Part shown: piece after piece, positions 46,204 through 56,908 of the stretch
Numbering within the stretch: the first letter of the stretch is position 1
Layout of the letters: every line of letters begins with the position of its first letter
Assembly: GCF_000346465.2 (NCBI RefSeq)
Contig: NC_034016.1
Location: forward strand, 5,316,031 to 5,380,030
Length of the DNA stretch: 64,000 bases
Direction of reading: 5' to 3'
Source: Prunus persica
Lineage: Eukaryota; Streptophyta; Magnoliopsida; Rosales; Rosaceae
The notes under the pieces: generated by a model
The model's database searches: none
What the model was told of the DNA's origin: nothing
What the model saw: the letters and a program-made list of their open reading frames with translations, nothing else
Program-made: the position numbers and the translations under genes

Positions 46204-49136
46204 TATGCATATAATATATGGAAGTTTTATTAATTTCTTGGTCATTTGGTGTGGACTGCAGATCTTCCTGATGCAGATGATGAAATTATTGGTATGCTAC
46301 TTCACTAGAACCCATCACTTTGAAACTTCTTTCATTATTTATGATATGGGTTTTGTTTTCCCTTCCCCTTGAATTAATTCGATTGATTGGTATGGTATTA
46401 TGCTTTATGGTGGTTTCAGATGAGCCTGATGACTCCATGCACATATTCACTGGTCATACTGGTAAGTGATTCCCTTGCTTTTTTAATTTTATTTATTTAT
46501 TATTTATGCATTTCACTTGTTACCCGCATATTATGTATTCTTAATCGTCAATAAGCTTTGCTACGAGTTGTTCAAATTGAAAATTACATTTGGAAATTTG
46601 TTATTTCCAAAATTCAAATTGTTACTTCAAGCACTATATGCATATGGTGGCGGTACCTTATACATTCTTTAAATAGCAATTTTACCTTTGGAAAATAAAC
46701 ATCTCCTGTACATTTGTGCCTATTGTATTATATGTTGGCGCCATAACGCTAGATGCAAAATAGCTAGAGCGTTAGAGGAAATATTCTTTGTTCTTGTGTT
46801 ATTACAAACTTACTATGTTAGAGGGATTTCCAGAATCTTATACTGAAGCGACTTTCCAGAATCTTAACTTTTATTTCACTCTCGAGCCCCATTGATTTGA
46901 AACTGTAGATTGGTATGTCTCTCAATGGAGTTCTTGACAGTTGCTTGCTTGTATTTAGGTTAGGAAATGAAATCTATATGACCTTTTATTGTTACTTTAT
47001 CTGTCATATGCACATACACTGATTATCTTTGATTGTATTATAGAATTGGAGTGCAAAATAGCTTCGGCTTCAGTTTGATGCTTTTCTGCTGAGCTAGGCC
47101 TATGCCATGACTTGTATTACTTAAAAATTTGGGGTTTCAACTATTTTTCTTTCCCTTTCTGGAACAGGTGAGCTTTACACGGTTGTCTGCAGCCCAACAG
47201 ATCCTACATTAGTTGCAACTGGGGGTGGAGATGACAGAGGGTTTCTTTGGAAAATTGGACAAGGAGATTGGGCGTTTGAGCTCCAAGGTTGGTGATAAGA
47301 GAACAGCTACATACTTTACGTACTTTGTTGTCCATAATTATTCACTTTAGTGCTTTTGTCTGAACCCAATTTTATCTTAGATCCCTAGCTCCAAAATTAG
47401 TGAACTACGGATTTATTAGATTTAATGTTCACTTTTCTCCAATTCAACTTCTTGAACACTACTCTGCAGGTCATAAGGATTCTGTTTCTAGTTTAGCATT
47501 TAGTACTGATGGACAATTGCTTGCATCCGGAAGCTTGGATGGAATTATTCAAATTTGGGATATCACATCACAAAATCTGAAATGCACTCTTGAAGGTCCT
47601 GGGGGGGGCATTGAGGTAAAACTTTTAAGCTGTATTTTTACTGCCATTCTACTGTAATTTATCAAGGATTTAATTTGGATTATGTGACTTCTCAGTGGGT
47701 CAGGTGGCATCCTAGGGGGCATCTGGTCCTGGCTGGTACAGAGGACTCTATTGTTTGGATGTGGAATGCTGACAAAGGTTCCTATCTTAATTCGTTTTCA
47801 GGCCATGGTGGTAGCGTGAGTTGTGGTGATTTTACCCCCGATGGTAACTTTCTTCATCTTGGTGCTTCTGTCTGTCTCTCTCTCATCCTCCCTCTCTTTT
47901 TTTGTAAACTGTTGTTATTATGCATTTCATTTATTTAAACTGATTTGAAAAGTATTTTGTTGTTTTTTTAATACCACTATTGATTTAATTTTCTCATGTC
48001 TTTTGCTGGTTTCTTAAGGTAAAACAATATGCACTGGTTCTGCTGATGCAACTTTGAGAATATGGAATCCAAAAAGTGGCGAAAACATTCATGTGGTACA
48101 AGGTATCTGTTCAAATTGTCATATAAATTTCCTATGTTCATCTTCCAAGTTAGTTGAAGTTTTGGAGCAAAAAGCAATATAGAAAAGGTAGTATAACCTT
48201 AAATCCAAATCATTGTATGATTTATATCGCCGATTATTTGGGGCTAGTAGTATTGTTTAACTTTTTAAAACCATTAGGATGGTGTGAAGATGCTTGATCT
48301 CTTTGCTTATTTCACCTTTGACCCATTGATGGTGTAACATAACCTTCATTAAGAAGCTTACAGTACGAAAACCGTATATATGACAGCAGAGAAGAAATAG
48401 ACATTAGGTTCCACAATAGTCGGACACTGAAATTTTGGCGTATATACCCAATAGATCGACTGAAATTTCATTTTTGATTAGGTGTCGATACTGATACATG
48501 GGTGGAAGGATTCCACCCTTTTGCTGAATTTGATTATTTATGATGATGATTTTTTTTTTTCATAAAAAAAATTCTATGTTTTCATCTTCTAGTTGTATCA
48601 GTTGATTATCATAATTTATCAAAAGTACGTTCTCCTATCATGGTGCTAGCACCTATTTGTACCGTTCTTATCTTAGTCAAAGTTGGTCTATTAACAGGAA
48701 GTGAAAGACTGAACTGTTGTCTCTGAAATCGAGCAGTTCTGTCTATTTTCAAAAGAAACTTGAAACAGATTATGGTAATTTTTTTTTGGTCTTTGCTTTG
48801 CAATTTTGACTCGTTTTGTCTTCTAGGTCACCCATACCATACTGCAGGATTGACATGTTTGGCAATAAGCTCTGATTCAACTCTAGCTGTTACTGGTTGT
48901 GAAGATGGTTCTATCCATGTTGTCAACATAGTAACTGGAAAGGTATGATGTGCTTTTGTTACATTCAATACAACGGGAAGGGTATCATTGGTTAGTTGTT
49001 TAGTTCCCTGGTTGGTTTCACATCTAAAATTATCAGGCTTGTAGTATAATTGTTTTTTCCTATTATCAGGTTGTTAGTTCCCTGCCTTCACATTCAGATT
49101 CTGTCGAATGTATCGAGCTTGCCCCAAGGTACTTTC

Positions 49137-49183
<47 letters not shown>

Positions 49184-50163
49184 GAACTGTTGTTGTCATG
49201 CATTTCGTTTATTTAAACTCGAAAGCCTGTCAGGCTCCTTTGATCATGACCCCATTCTAGACAACCTTTTTCATTTAAATAATGATCATTTTTTGTTTGT
49301 GAAATCAATGTGCCTAATTATAACCAAAAAGGAACCTGGTGTCCCTAATCCCTTTGACCATGACTGTTTATCGCCACATGTGATTAATTTGAGTGATTCT
49401 TCCTATAACTGCCAGGTTTAGACATCATTTTATGCATGTTTATTCATTAATCACTTATTAATAGGGGATGGGATGAGATAAAATTATGAGATAATGCAAG
49501 AATTCTGCAATTTGGAGTGGTAAAAAGTTATTCCTTGTTGCCTGTCTCACCGTCATTGTTTTGTCTTCCTCCTAAAGAAGCATGCGCAAGGAAACTCCAT
49601 CTTGGTATCTTTGCAATCAATCCGGCTTTATTTCATGTAGTATACTTCCACTTTACTCATTTGTTAAATTGTGTATGGCAGCTTCCCGTGGGCTGCAATA
49701 GGAAGTATGGATAACAAGCTAATCATCTGGGATTTGCAGCATTCGTTGGCCCGCTCCACATGTGATCATGAGGTCTGTTGGAGTTTCTTCTTGTATATAA
49801 TAAATCCTTGTTTTTGCAATATTTTAACTAGTTACCAGCCTGTTTGCTTCTAGCCAGTGTTAGTGTTGGCTGATCATACTTGAGGATTTTAAATCTCTGC
49901 AACTGTCTAATGGAACAAATCAATCTTGTGCCCAGGATGGAGTGACATGCTTGACATGGCTTGGTGGATCGAGGTACCTAGCAACGGGTTGCGGGGATGG
50001 GAAGGTTCGACTGTGGGATAGTCTCTCGGGTGATTGTGTAAGAATCTTCAATGGGCACAGTGAATCTATTCAGTCTCTCTCTGTTTCTGCCAACCAAGAG
50101 TTTCTTGTTTCAGTATCTACTGATGGAACTGCCCGAGTTTTTGAGATTGCAGAATATAAGTAA
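46048..50163 (+). CDS. AAMP: WD40 repeat protein, AAMP/Sqt1 type
   Basis: Eleven exons in phase: 46048-46153, 46262-46291, 46420-46461, 47168-47287, 47470-47615, 47696-47843, 48019-48102, 48827-48942, 49070-49128, 49682-49772, 49936-50163; 389 residues. An acidic N-terminus (EEEEDD, DEADIIGEVDVDDE) precedes about eight WD40 repeats, with clear units such as GHTGELYTVVCSP, GHKDSVSSLAFSTDGQLLAS, GSADATLRIWNP, GCEDGSIHVVNI and GDGKVRLWDSLSGDC. This order matches plant homologues of angio-associated migratory cell protein, related to yeast Sqt1, a chaperone for ribosomal protein uL16. Its plant role is not established. Introns 1 and 9 hold (CT)n tracts just after the donor, and introns 6 and 9 share a 35-bp segment. 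Confidence 0.93.
46166..46201 (+). repeat. (CT)18 microsatellite in AAMP-like intron 1
   Basis: Starts 12 bp after the exon 1 donor at 46154. Pure CT run. Confidence 0.95.
49141..49180 (+). repeat. (CT)20 microsatellite in AAMP-like intron 9
   Basis: Starts 12 bp after the exon 9 donor at 49129. Pure CT run. Confidence 0.95.
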
Positions 50164-51001
50164 GCAAAGATAGCCTACTTCATATATTTGTAACAAATAT
50201 GGTCCTAGAGTTATGTAGTACTTGTGTTCAAAGAATCTGAGATGAATTCCAATACGTAAGCTTTCCTGATAAAATTTTCAACATTACTGTTCTCTGTTTG
50301 TTAACACTTTGTTCCGTGGAAGTTCACATCTTACCCCAAAATGAAAATAATTTCAAAAAAGAAAAATACCCAGCAACTCCAACCAGCCCCCTACCTCGAC
50401 AACTCCACCCTTGGTAGCAGGTGGCCTCTCACTGATTGCTGGCAGTCGGTGAGTCTCTTGCTTGATTGCTTGGAGGTACTAGTACTTGGCGCAGGAAGAG
50501 AACATTTTCCCCACCGAAACAAGCATCTCCTGGTTTTGCATTCTATAAATTGTTACAAGTTGTTTTGCATGTAACTCTAAACCCTAAACCCTAAACTTGG
50601 TTATGAAAAATGTCGAAACCCTGAGTCCAGCCTGGTTAAGCTTTAAGCTGCCATAACCAAATTTGAATCACCACTGGGGTTTTTCACACGACCAAGAGAA
50701 GTTCTTGTCGACTTTCACCTTCCACTCCAAAAAGAGTAAATATTCTATTCGAATGCTTAAAATTGTTTCTATAATACTTAAACATAATCATAATCGGTAA
50801 TTGGTAAATGAATTACATAATCTAAGCCGGGCTTTATGATCGAAATTGCGATTGCGATCTTTATGCTTTGCTTGCTTTACCTCGTCGCAGGATTTATGAT
50901 TTCAAATTTCAATGGTAACTTGTCCAATGTTGCAGAAAGGCTACTAACAAAACAATTTTTTTTAAAAAAAAAAATTGTTTGGTAGAACTTATTTTAAAAA
51001 G
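50164..51001. other. AAMP-like 3' flank with a short telomere-like motif
   Basis: 3' UTR and spacer. taaaccctaaaccctaaac at 50577-50595 is two to three plant telomere units (telo-box). No gene. Confidence 0.5.
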
Positions 51002-51006
51002 AATGC

Positions 51007-51578
51007 TGTGGAAGCAAATTATCTCATCCTAAGTCAAATAATTAAGCCAATCAATTTGGGGATTATTTGACTTAATTGAAAATTACCTAACCTAATTGGG
51101 AGTTACTTGAATTAATTGGGAGGTTACCTAATTCAAGTTGGATGTATTTGATCATTGCCTTAATTAGGGATTTGGTTAAATCCCTAATCCCTAAATACAC
51201 CAACCTCACCAACTATACCAACCTCGCTAACTACACCAACCCCACCAACCTCGCCGAGGCCCCCTATAAATACTTGGCTACACACAAGGATTGAGGTACG
51301 TCTGAATTCCTACTCAAACTCTACATAAGTTATCCCTCACAAACCATTCTCTGCCATTTTCTTTCTCTCTCACACACAAGGCTCTGGCCACCACACACGG
51401 CTCCGGCCACCCGGTTTTTCTTGAAACACCCAACCTAACTTAGGCATCAGAGGGCCTTTGGCCAACACCTCCCGGGTGTGGTCCTTTTACTCCGATCTGT
51501 TTTGCAAGGAGAAAAAGAACCAGAGAAGATGGAGGAATCTTAGGCGAATATTCTAATGTGATGAAAATTGCTCCCACA
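51007..51578 (+). repeat. 5' LTR of gag-only element
   Basis: 572 bp. Contains a TATA-like tataaatacttgg at about 51264 that probably serves as promoter. It has a duplicated caccaacctcaccaac motif cluster just before it. Confidence 0.85.
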
Positions 51579-52044
51579 AATTGGTGCTTTCATTGAGAAT
51601 GCGAGATAATACTCAAAGCATGCTCCAAATCCATATTTCACACCTATTTTTCAAACAACCATGGTTGATACAAGACATACGAAGAGTAATACCACCACGG
51701 CGGGCTAGACTCATGGTTTCGTGGTGGAAACCTCAATGCAACCGCACAGAATCGTGGCTACCAACACCTTGCAGCAGTCTCCTAGTGCTTTGCACCCACC
51801 TTCAGCTGCTGGAATTGTAGAACAGCCGCCGCAGACAGCTGCTGTAATTGCAGAACAGCCGCTATGAGCCCGTGATCTCTATAGCCTTGCAGTCCCAAGC
51901 GCCGATTGTCGGAGCTGCTCTACCGCGCCATCCTACAGGAGCTACCCTGCCTCACTATCTTGTCGTCGGAGAACAGCAGCAGCCACACCACTCAGCTACC
52001 GGAACTGTTGCACAGCCCCAGGCTACTTCGACGTCGTCCCAGTC

Positions 52045-53650
52045 TTGGAGCATATCCATTCTCTCCCTCCTCTACAACCACACTTGACGTATGCACCTGT
52101 GTACGCATCTAATGGAGTCCTACCCTATATGTCGTTGGGCCCGATGCACACCACTCTAGTTGACCCGCACAGTCAGGTGGACCTTAACTCACAGGTTGAT
52201 CAACTCGCACAAAGGGTCGACAATCAAAACAACCTGATTGGCCGGCTACTCAAGCAGATCAACTTGAATCAAGGCCCTAACCTTGGACCCCATGACGAGG
52301 AGAGGAGGATGCACGAGCAGGTCGAGAGGTCCCAGGCTGGTCAGATAGGGGAAAATAGGCAGGGGAGAGAACGAGATCGTGCAGATGAGACGTAGACAGC
52401 TACGAGCAGTACTCTGAGCCGTTCGAGGTTAGGTCCAAGGACCAATGTGCTCAAGAGGCTAGGCCCACAGTCTAATGTCCACGTTCACTTGGACCCACAA
52501 GGAGCTCGAGTTCTTGAGCAATCGCTTGACGAGCGCAACGATCGACGCCCACTAGCCTGCTCGAGGACCAACACGCGACGACAAGCTGTAGATGAATCCT
52601 CACAAGCTCAACCTTCTCATCTGCCTAGCAGGCAGGGCAACCAAGGGGATCGACCCTTGGGAGCTGAGGAAGAAGTTAGCCAGTCGGGCTCGAGGCACTC
52701 AGGACATCGACTTGAGCCACCAGTCCTGTGGGAAGAAGATGCCGAGAAGCTAGTAAATGACCGACTCCAAAGTCTCCAACTTAAAGGAAGCACGTTGGAG
52801 GCCCTGTGTAAGGAAATTGATCGAGTCGACTGCTCGCCCTTTACCGACGAGGTGGAACAAGCTCCGCCGCCGAAGCAGTTCACAACGCCATCCATCACTC
52901 CATTCAAGGGGGACTCTGACCCTGAGAGCCATTTGAGGCACTTCAAAAGCACCATGATCCTGTACAAGGCAGACGACGCCCTGATGTGCAAAGTGTTAGC
53001 GATAACTCTGCGATGAGAAGCTCAAGACTAGTTCCACACTCTACCGTCCCGTCGATAGGCAACTTCAAGGAGTTAGCCCTCATATTCACAAAGGAGTACA
53101 CCTCCTACAAGATGGTCAGAAAGCATGCAAACCACATGTTCAACCTACGCAAGAAGCCAGACGAGTCTCTTCGAGACTACCTTAGAAGGTTTAAGTATGA
53201 GAAGGTGAACATCATAGGATGCAATGACCAAGTTGCATCCTCAGCTTTCAAGAAAGGCTTGCCAACCGAGCATGAGCTATACCGGGAGTTGACCATCTCT
53301 TCCCGCCAAACACCAGTAGAAGTCTTTGCGACATCAAATCGCTACGTACTTTGGGAAATGACCAAATCGCCGCAAAGAAGGTTGCCGAGCAAGCCGATCA
53401 ACCGGTTGAGTATGCAAGCCAAAGGAACGGCAGGATAAACGACAATGATGGAGGCAAGCGCAAGTTACAGCCTAAGAGAGATGCTCCAGCAGTTGAGAAC
53501 CATACCAGGTTCACTATCCCAATACACCAGATCTTGGCCCAAGTAAAGAACATGCCTTGGTTGAAGAAACCATCGCCTTTGAAGGAAAACCCAGCCAAGA
53601 AGGATACCGGTAAATATTGCGAATTTTATGAAGGGCACTACCATCGACAT
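52045..53650 (+). pseudogene. Ty3/gypsy-type gag polyprotein, broken
   Basis: The retrotransposon gag domain (PF03732 type) can be followed across three frames: FKGDSDPESHLRHFKSTM before 53016, then ELALIFTKEYTSYK, NLRKKPDESLRDYLRRFK and FKKGLPTEHELYRELTI at 53070-53310, then FTIPIHQILAQVK and KYCEFYEGH near 53510-53640. There is an in-frame stop at 52393-52395 and frameshifts near 52990-53020 and 53350. The C-terminal zinc-knuckle-like segment is cut off where the minisatellite begins. A capsid-like nucleic-acid-binding role is expected for the intact family. Confidence 0.8.
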
Positions 53651-54742
53651 GTCTTCGGACGTATGCCAAATGAGACACTCTCATCGACATGTCTCCGGAC
53701 GTAGGTCAAACGGGCCACTACCATCGACATGTTTTCGGACGTAGGCCAAACGAGCCACTCTCATCGATAGGTCTCCGGACGTAGGCCAAACGGGCCACTA
53801 TTATTGACACGTCTTCGGACGTAGGTCAAACGGGCCACACTCATTTAGACGTCTATAGATGTAGGCCAAACGGGCCACTATCATCGACACGTCTTCAGAC
53901 GTAGGCCAAACAGGTCACACTCATCGACATGTCTCCGGACGTAGGCCAAACGGGCCAGTATCATTGACACGTCTTTAGAAGTAGGCCAAACGGGCCACAC
54001 TCATCCACATGTTTCCGGACGTAGGCCAAACGGGCCAGTATCATCGACGCATCTTCAGACGTAGGCCAAACGGGTCACACTCATCGACACGTCTCCGGAC
54101 ATAGGCCAAACAGGCCAATACCATCGACACGTCTCCGGACGTAGGCCAAACGAGTCATACTCATCGACACATCTCTGGACGTAGGCCAAATGAGTCATAC
54201 TCATCGACATGTCTCTGGACGTAGGCGAAACGGGCCACACCACTCTCATCAACACGTCTCCGGATGTAGGCCAAATGGGCCACTATCATTGACACGTCTT
54301 TGGACGTAGGCCAAACGGGCCACACTCATCCACACGTCTCCGAACATAGGCCAAACGGGACACACTCATCGACACGTCTTTGGACGTAGGCCAAACGGGT
54401 CACACTCATCGACACATCTCCGGATGTAGGCCAAACGGGCCACTATCATCGACACGTCTTCGGACGTAGGCCCGTTCTCCGGACGTAGGCCAAAAAGGCC
54501 ACTACCATCAACACGTCTCCAGACGTAGGCCAAACAGGCCACCATCATCGACACGTCTCCGGACGTGGGCCAAACGGGCCACTACCATTAACACGTCTTT
54601 GGACATAGGCTAAACAGGAAACTCTGATCGACACATCTTCGGACGTAGGCCAAACAGGCCACCATCATCGACACGTCTCTAGACTAGGCCAAACGGGCCA
54701 CGCCGCTCTCATCGACATGTCTACGAACATAGGCCAAACATG
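53634..54742. repeat. Minisatellite, 40-bp unit, about 27 copies
   Basis: Units share the core cgtctccggacgtaggccaa followed by acgggccac and a variable catcatcgaca-type joint; the period is 40 bp with a few units carrying 4-8 bp extra (for example caccactctcatc at about 54237 and 54701). Variation is scattered rather than blocky. It starts immediately after the truncated gag frame and ends before the polypurine region of the element. Confidence 0.9.
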
Positions 54743-54992
54743 CTGCAACCTGAGGAAATACATCATACGGAATATGCAGAACACACCCGAAGTCTCTTAA
54801 GGGAGACCCTGACACTTATGAATCTCCAAAGTATGCGCAATCAAAATGCTAGCTGGACCAATTGGCAAGTCAAAAGCCTCCTCCATTCAAGAGCCCAAGT
54901 CACAGAAAGAAGCCAAGTTGCAGGTGGACAGCCCAACAATTAATCCACACCTCCTCCATGCACCACGTGCCATGCAGAAGCTGTGGGGCATT

Positions 54993-55537
54993 TGTGGAAG
55001 CAAATTATCTCACCCTAGGTTAAATAATTAAGCCAATCAATTTGGGGATTATTTGACCTAATTGGGAATTACCTAACCTAATTGGGAGTTACTTGAATTA
55101 ATTGGGAGGTTACCTAATTCAAATTGGATGTATTTGATCATCGCCTTAATTAGGGATTTGGTTAAATCCCTAATCCCTAAATACACCAACCTCACCAACC
55201 TCACCAACTGCACCAACCCCCACCAACCTAGCCGAGGCCCCTTATAAATACTTGGCTACGCACAAGGATTGAGGTACGTTTGAATTCCTACTCAAACTTT
55301 GCATAAGTTATCCCTCACAAACCCTTCTCCGCCATTTTCTTTCTCTCTCTCACACAAGGCTCCGGCCACTCAGTTTTCCTTGAAACACCCAACCTAACTT
55401 AGGCATAAGAAGGCCTTTGGCCAACACCCCCCGTGTGTGGTCCTTTTACTCCGATCTGTTTTGCAGGGAGAAAGAGAAGCGGAGAAGACAGAGGAATCTT
55501 AGGCGAATATTCTAGTGGGACGAAAATCGCTCCCACA
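54993..55537 (+). repeat. 3' LTR of gag-only element
   Basis: 545 bp, highly similar to the 5' LTR with small indels (for example in the caccaacc cluster and in the cacacacaagg region), so the insertion is old enough to have diverged slightly. Confidence 0.85.
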
Positions 55538-55542
55538 AATGC

Positions 55543-56480
55543 TATGCTCAGGATTTGGATTTAGGAAGATACAAGTGTGAATGATTTAATATCAGTATGT
55601 TCATTGTTATAAAGAATTGTGTTTGGAAATGTTTATGAATGATTTAATATCCATCTGTGTTGCACGCGAGAGAGAGAGAGAGAGAGAGAATGGAGTAAAA
55701 TTTGGAATTGCTGTAGAAAAAAAAGGTGAAAACAGAATGAGAGCCTTCTCTTTTATCAAACCTCAAAAACGTTTGCTTTCTACTTGTAAATATGTTATAT
55801 ATATATATATATACATACGTCTGTTGAATAAGGAATCTGACACGAAATTGCCAAAATGGAAAACAGGGGCTTGATTTGTCAACATTAATTAGAACAATAA
55901 GCTTAAATTGGAAAATGTTGTTCTTTTTCTTTAGAGAGGAAAATTCTACTCTTTAGCAAGAGTTATATTGATTTTAGAGATTACATTTTTCCCAATTTTG
56001 TCATCACACTTCGTGTCGTCAGCAAATCAAATTCAATTGGTCAATTCCGTTAATTAATAGGCACGTAATGCGGTGAAAAAGGAGTTGAGTTAATAGTTGG
56101 AGGAATTCTGAATTTCAGTTCATCCGTACTTTGAGTGCTAAATTTGCAGTAAACAAAATTAATTTGTAGCCATGTTATTTTGCGTATCGATATTGTATCT
56201 GTGTTGACAAAAATGAAAATGCTACCATGCCCACAGGATCACTTGCCAGCTAGGGGCTTATTTAGAATGAGTCAGGCATAGGATCGATTTGAGACATTCC
56301 TTGCGAGTCAAGGCACTTAGTTGAGCAGAGGCTGTTTTGGCTGTATACACACACACACAATTAATGATGGATTCTTCTATCAACCTAATTAGTTGACCCC
56401 AATCTAAAATTGGTCTCTGCGTCTGATTTTTCTCAATCCAAACTCATTCAAAAAGCTATTTGATAAGGCCAACCCTTCAC
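55543..56480. other. Spacer before the defensin-like gene
   Basis: No gene. (GA)n at about 55669-55688, (TA)n at about 55798-55812 and a short (AC)n at about 56346-56359. Confidence 0.5.
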
Positions 56481-56490
56481 CAATAAATAA
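56481..56490 (+). promoter_or_regulatory. TATA-like box of the defensin-like gene
   Basis: caataaataa about 90 bp before the ATG at 56580, at a plausible distance for a plant TATA element. Confidence 0.4.
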
Positions 56491-56579
56491 GTAGATCATG
56501 TAGTCAATTATGCACAGTACCAGCACCAGCACCAGAATCGAATCTCATTCCAAGTTTCTGTAAGACCTTTGTTCACAAT

Positions 56580-56640
56580 ATGAAGAAAGCCATTGCTCTC
56601 TCTTTCATGCTTGTGCTTTTCTTTGCCATCTCAGCAGGTA

Positions 56641-56687
<47 letters not shown>

Positions 56688-56908
56688 GAAATTATATGAA
56701 AAATTATACATAAATGCGACTACTTAACGTTGCAGGTGGAGTGAGTTGTAGAGAGGTAACGTGCTATGACAAGCTTGATATGAGCATAGGACCAGAAAAA
56801 TCTTGCAACCCCAACGACTGCAAGGTACTGTGTCATTCCAAATATTGGCAGCTTTACAACGCAACATGTTTCGACTGGAAGACTTGCGAATGCGCATATT
56901 CCTGTTGA
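56580..56908 (+). CDS. Defensin-like (DEFL) secreted cysteine-rich peptide
   Basis: Two exons, 56580-56637 and 56736-56908, give a 76-residue precursor. Residues 1-~22 (MKKAIALSFMLVLFFAISAG) are a signal peptide, and the intron falls at its end, the standard DEFL gene design. The mature part holds nine cysteines; the last eight fit the DEFL pattern with a CxxxC (CKVLC) and a CxC (CEC) and a terminal Cys, so the core is probably a cysteine-stabilised alpha-beta fold. The additional Cys near the mature N-terminus (SCREVTC) is unusual. DEFL peptides act as antimicrobials or in pollen-pistil and other signalling; the role here is unknown. The 98-bp intron contains a (CT)20 tract right after the donor. 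Confidence 0.85.
56643..56682 (+). repeat. (CT)20 microsatellite in the DEFL intron
   Basis: Begins 5 bp after the donor at 56638 and makes up 40% of the intron. Confidence 0.95.

Larger units (their letters stand above)
51007..55537 (+). mobile_element. gag-only LTR retrotransposon (TR-GAG/LARD-like, Ty3/gypsy-derived)
   Basis: LTRs of 572 and 545 bp (51007-51578, 54993-55537) start TGTGGAAGCAAATTATCTCA and end GCTCCCACA. They are flanked by a perfect 5-bp duplication aatgc (51002-51006, 55538-55542). A primer-binding site candidate (ttggtgctttcattgag) follows LTR1 at about 51581, and a purine-rich stretch precedes LTR2. The interior has a broken gag and then a minisatellite of ~1.1 kb; there is no protease, RT, RNase H or integrase. 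The element must have moved with another element's enzymes. Its single in-frame damage pattern shows the gag is no longer expressed intact. Confidence 0.88.

Noticed and set aside
45655..46245. 196-codon minus-strand frame with an RE-dipeptide run
   Set aside because: Crosses the hAT end, the AAMP-like leader and exon 1, and reads through the (CT)n tract; no homology recognised.
53634..54742. Regular 40-bp repeats resembling a CRISPR array
   Set aside because: Units are contiguous without unique spacers, and the context is a eukaryotic retrotransposon.
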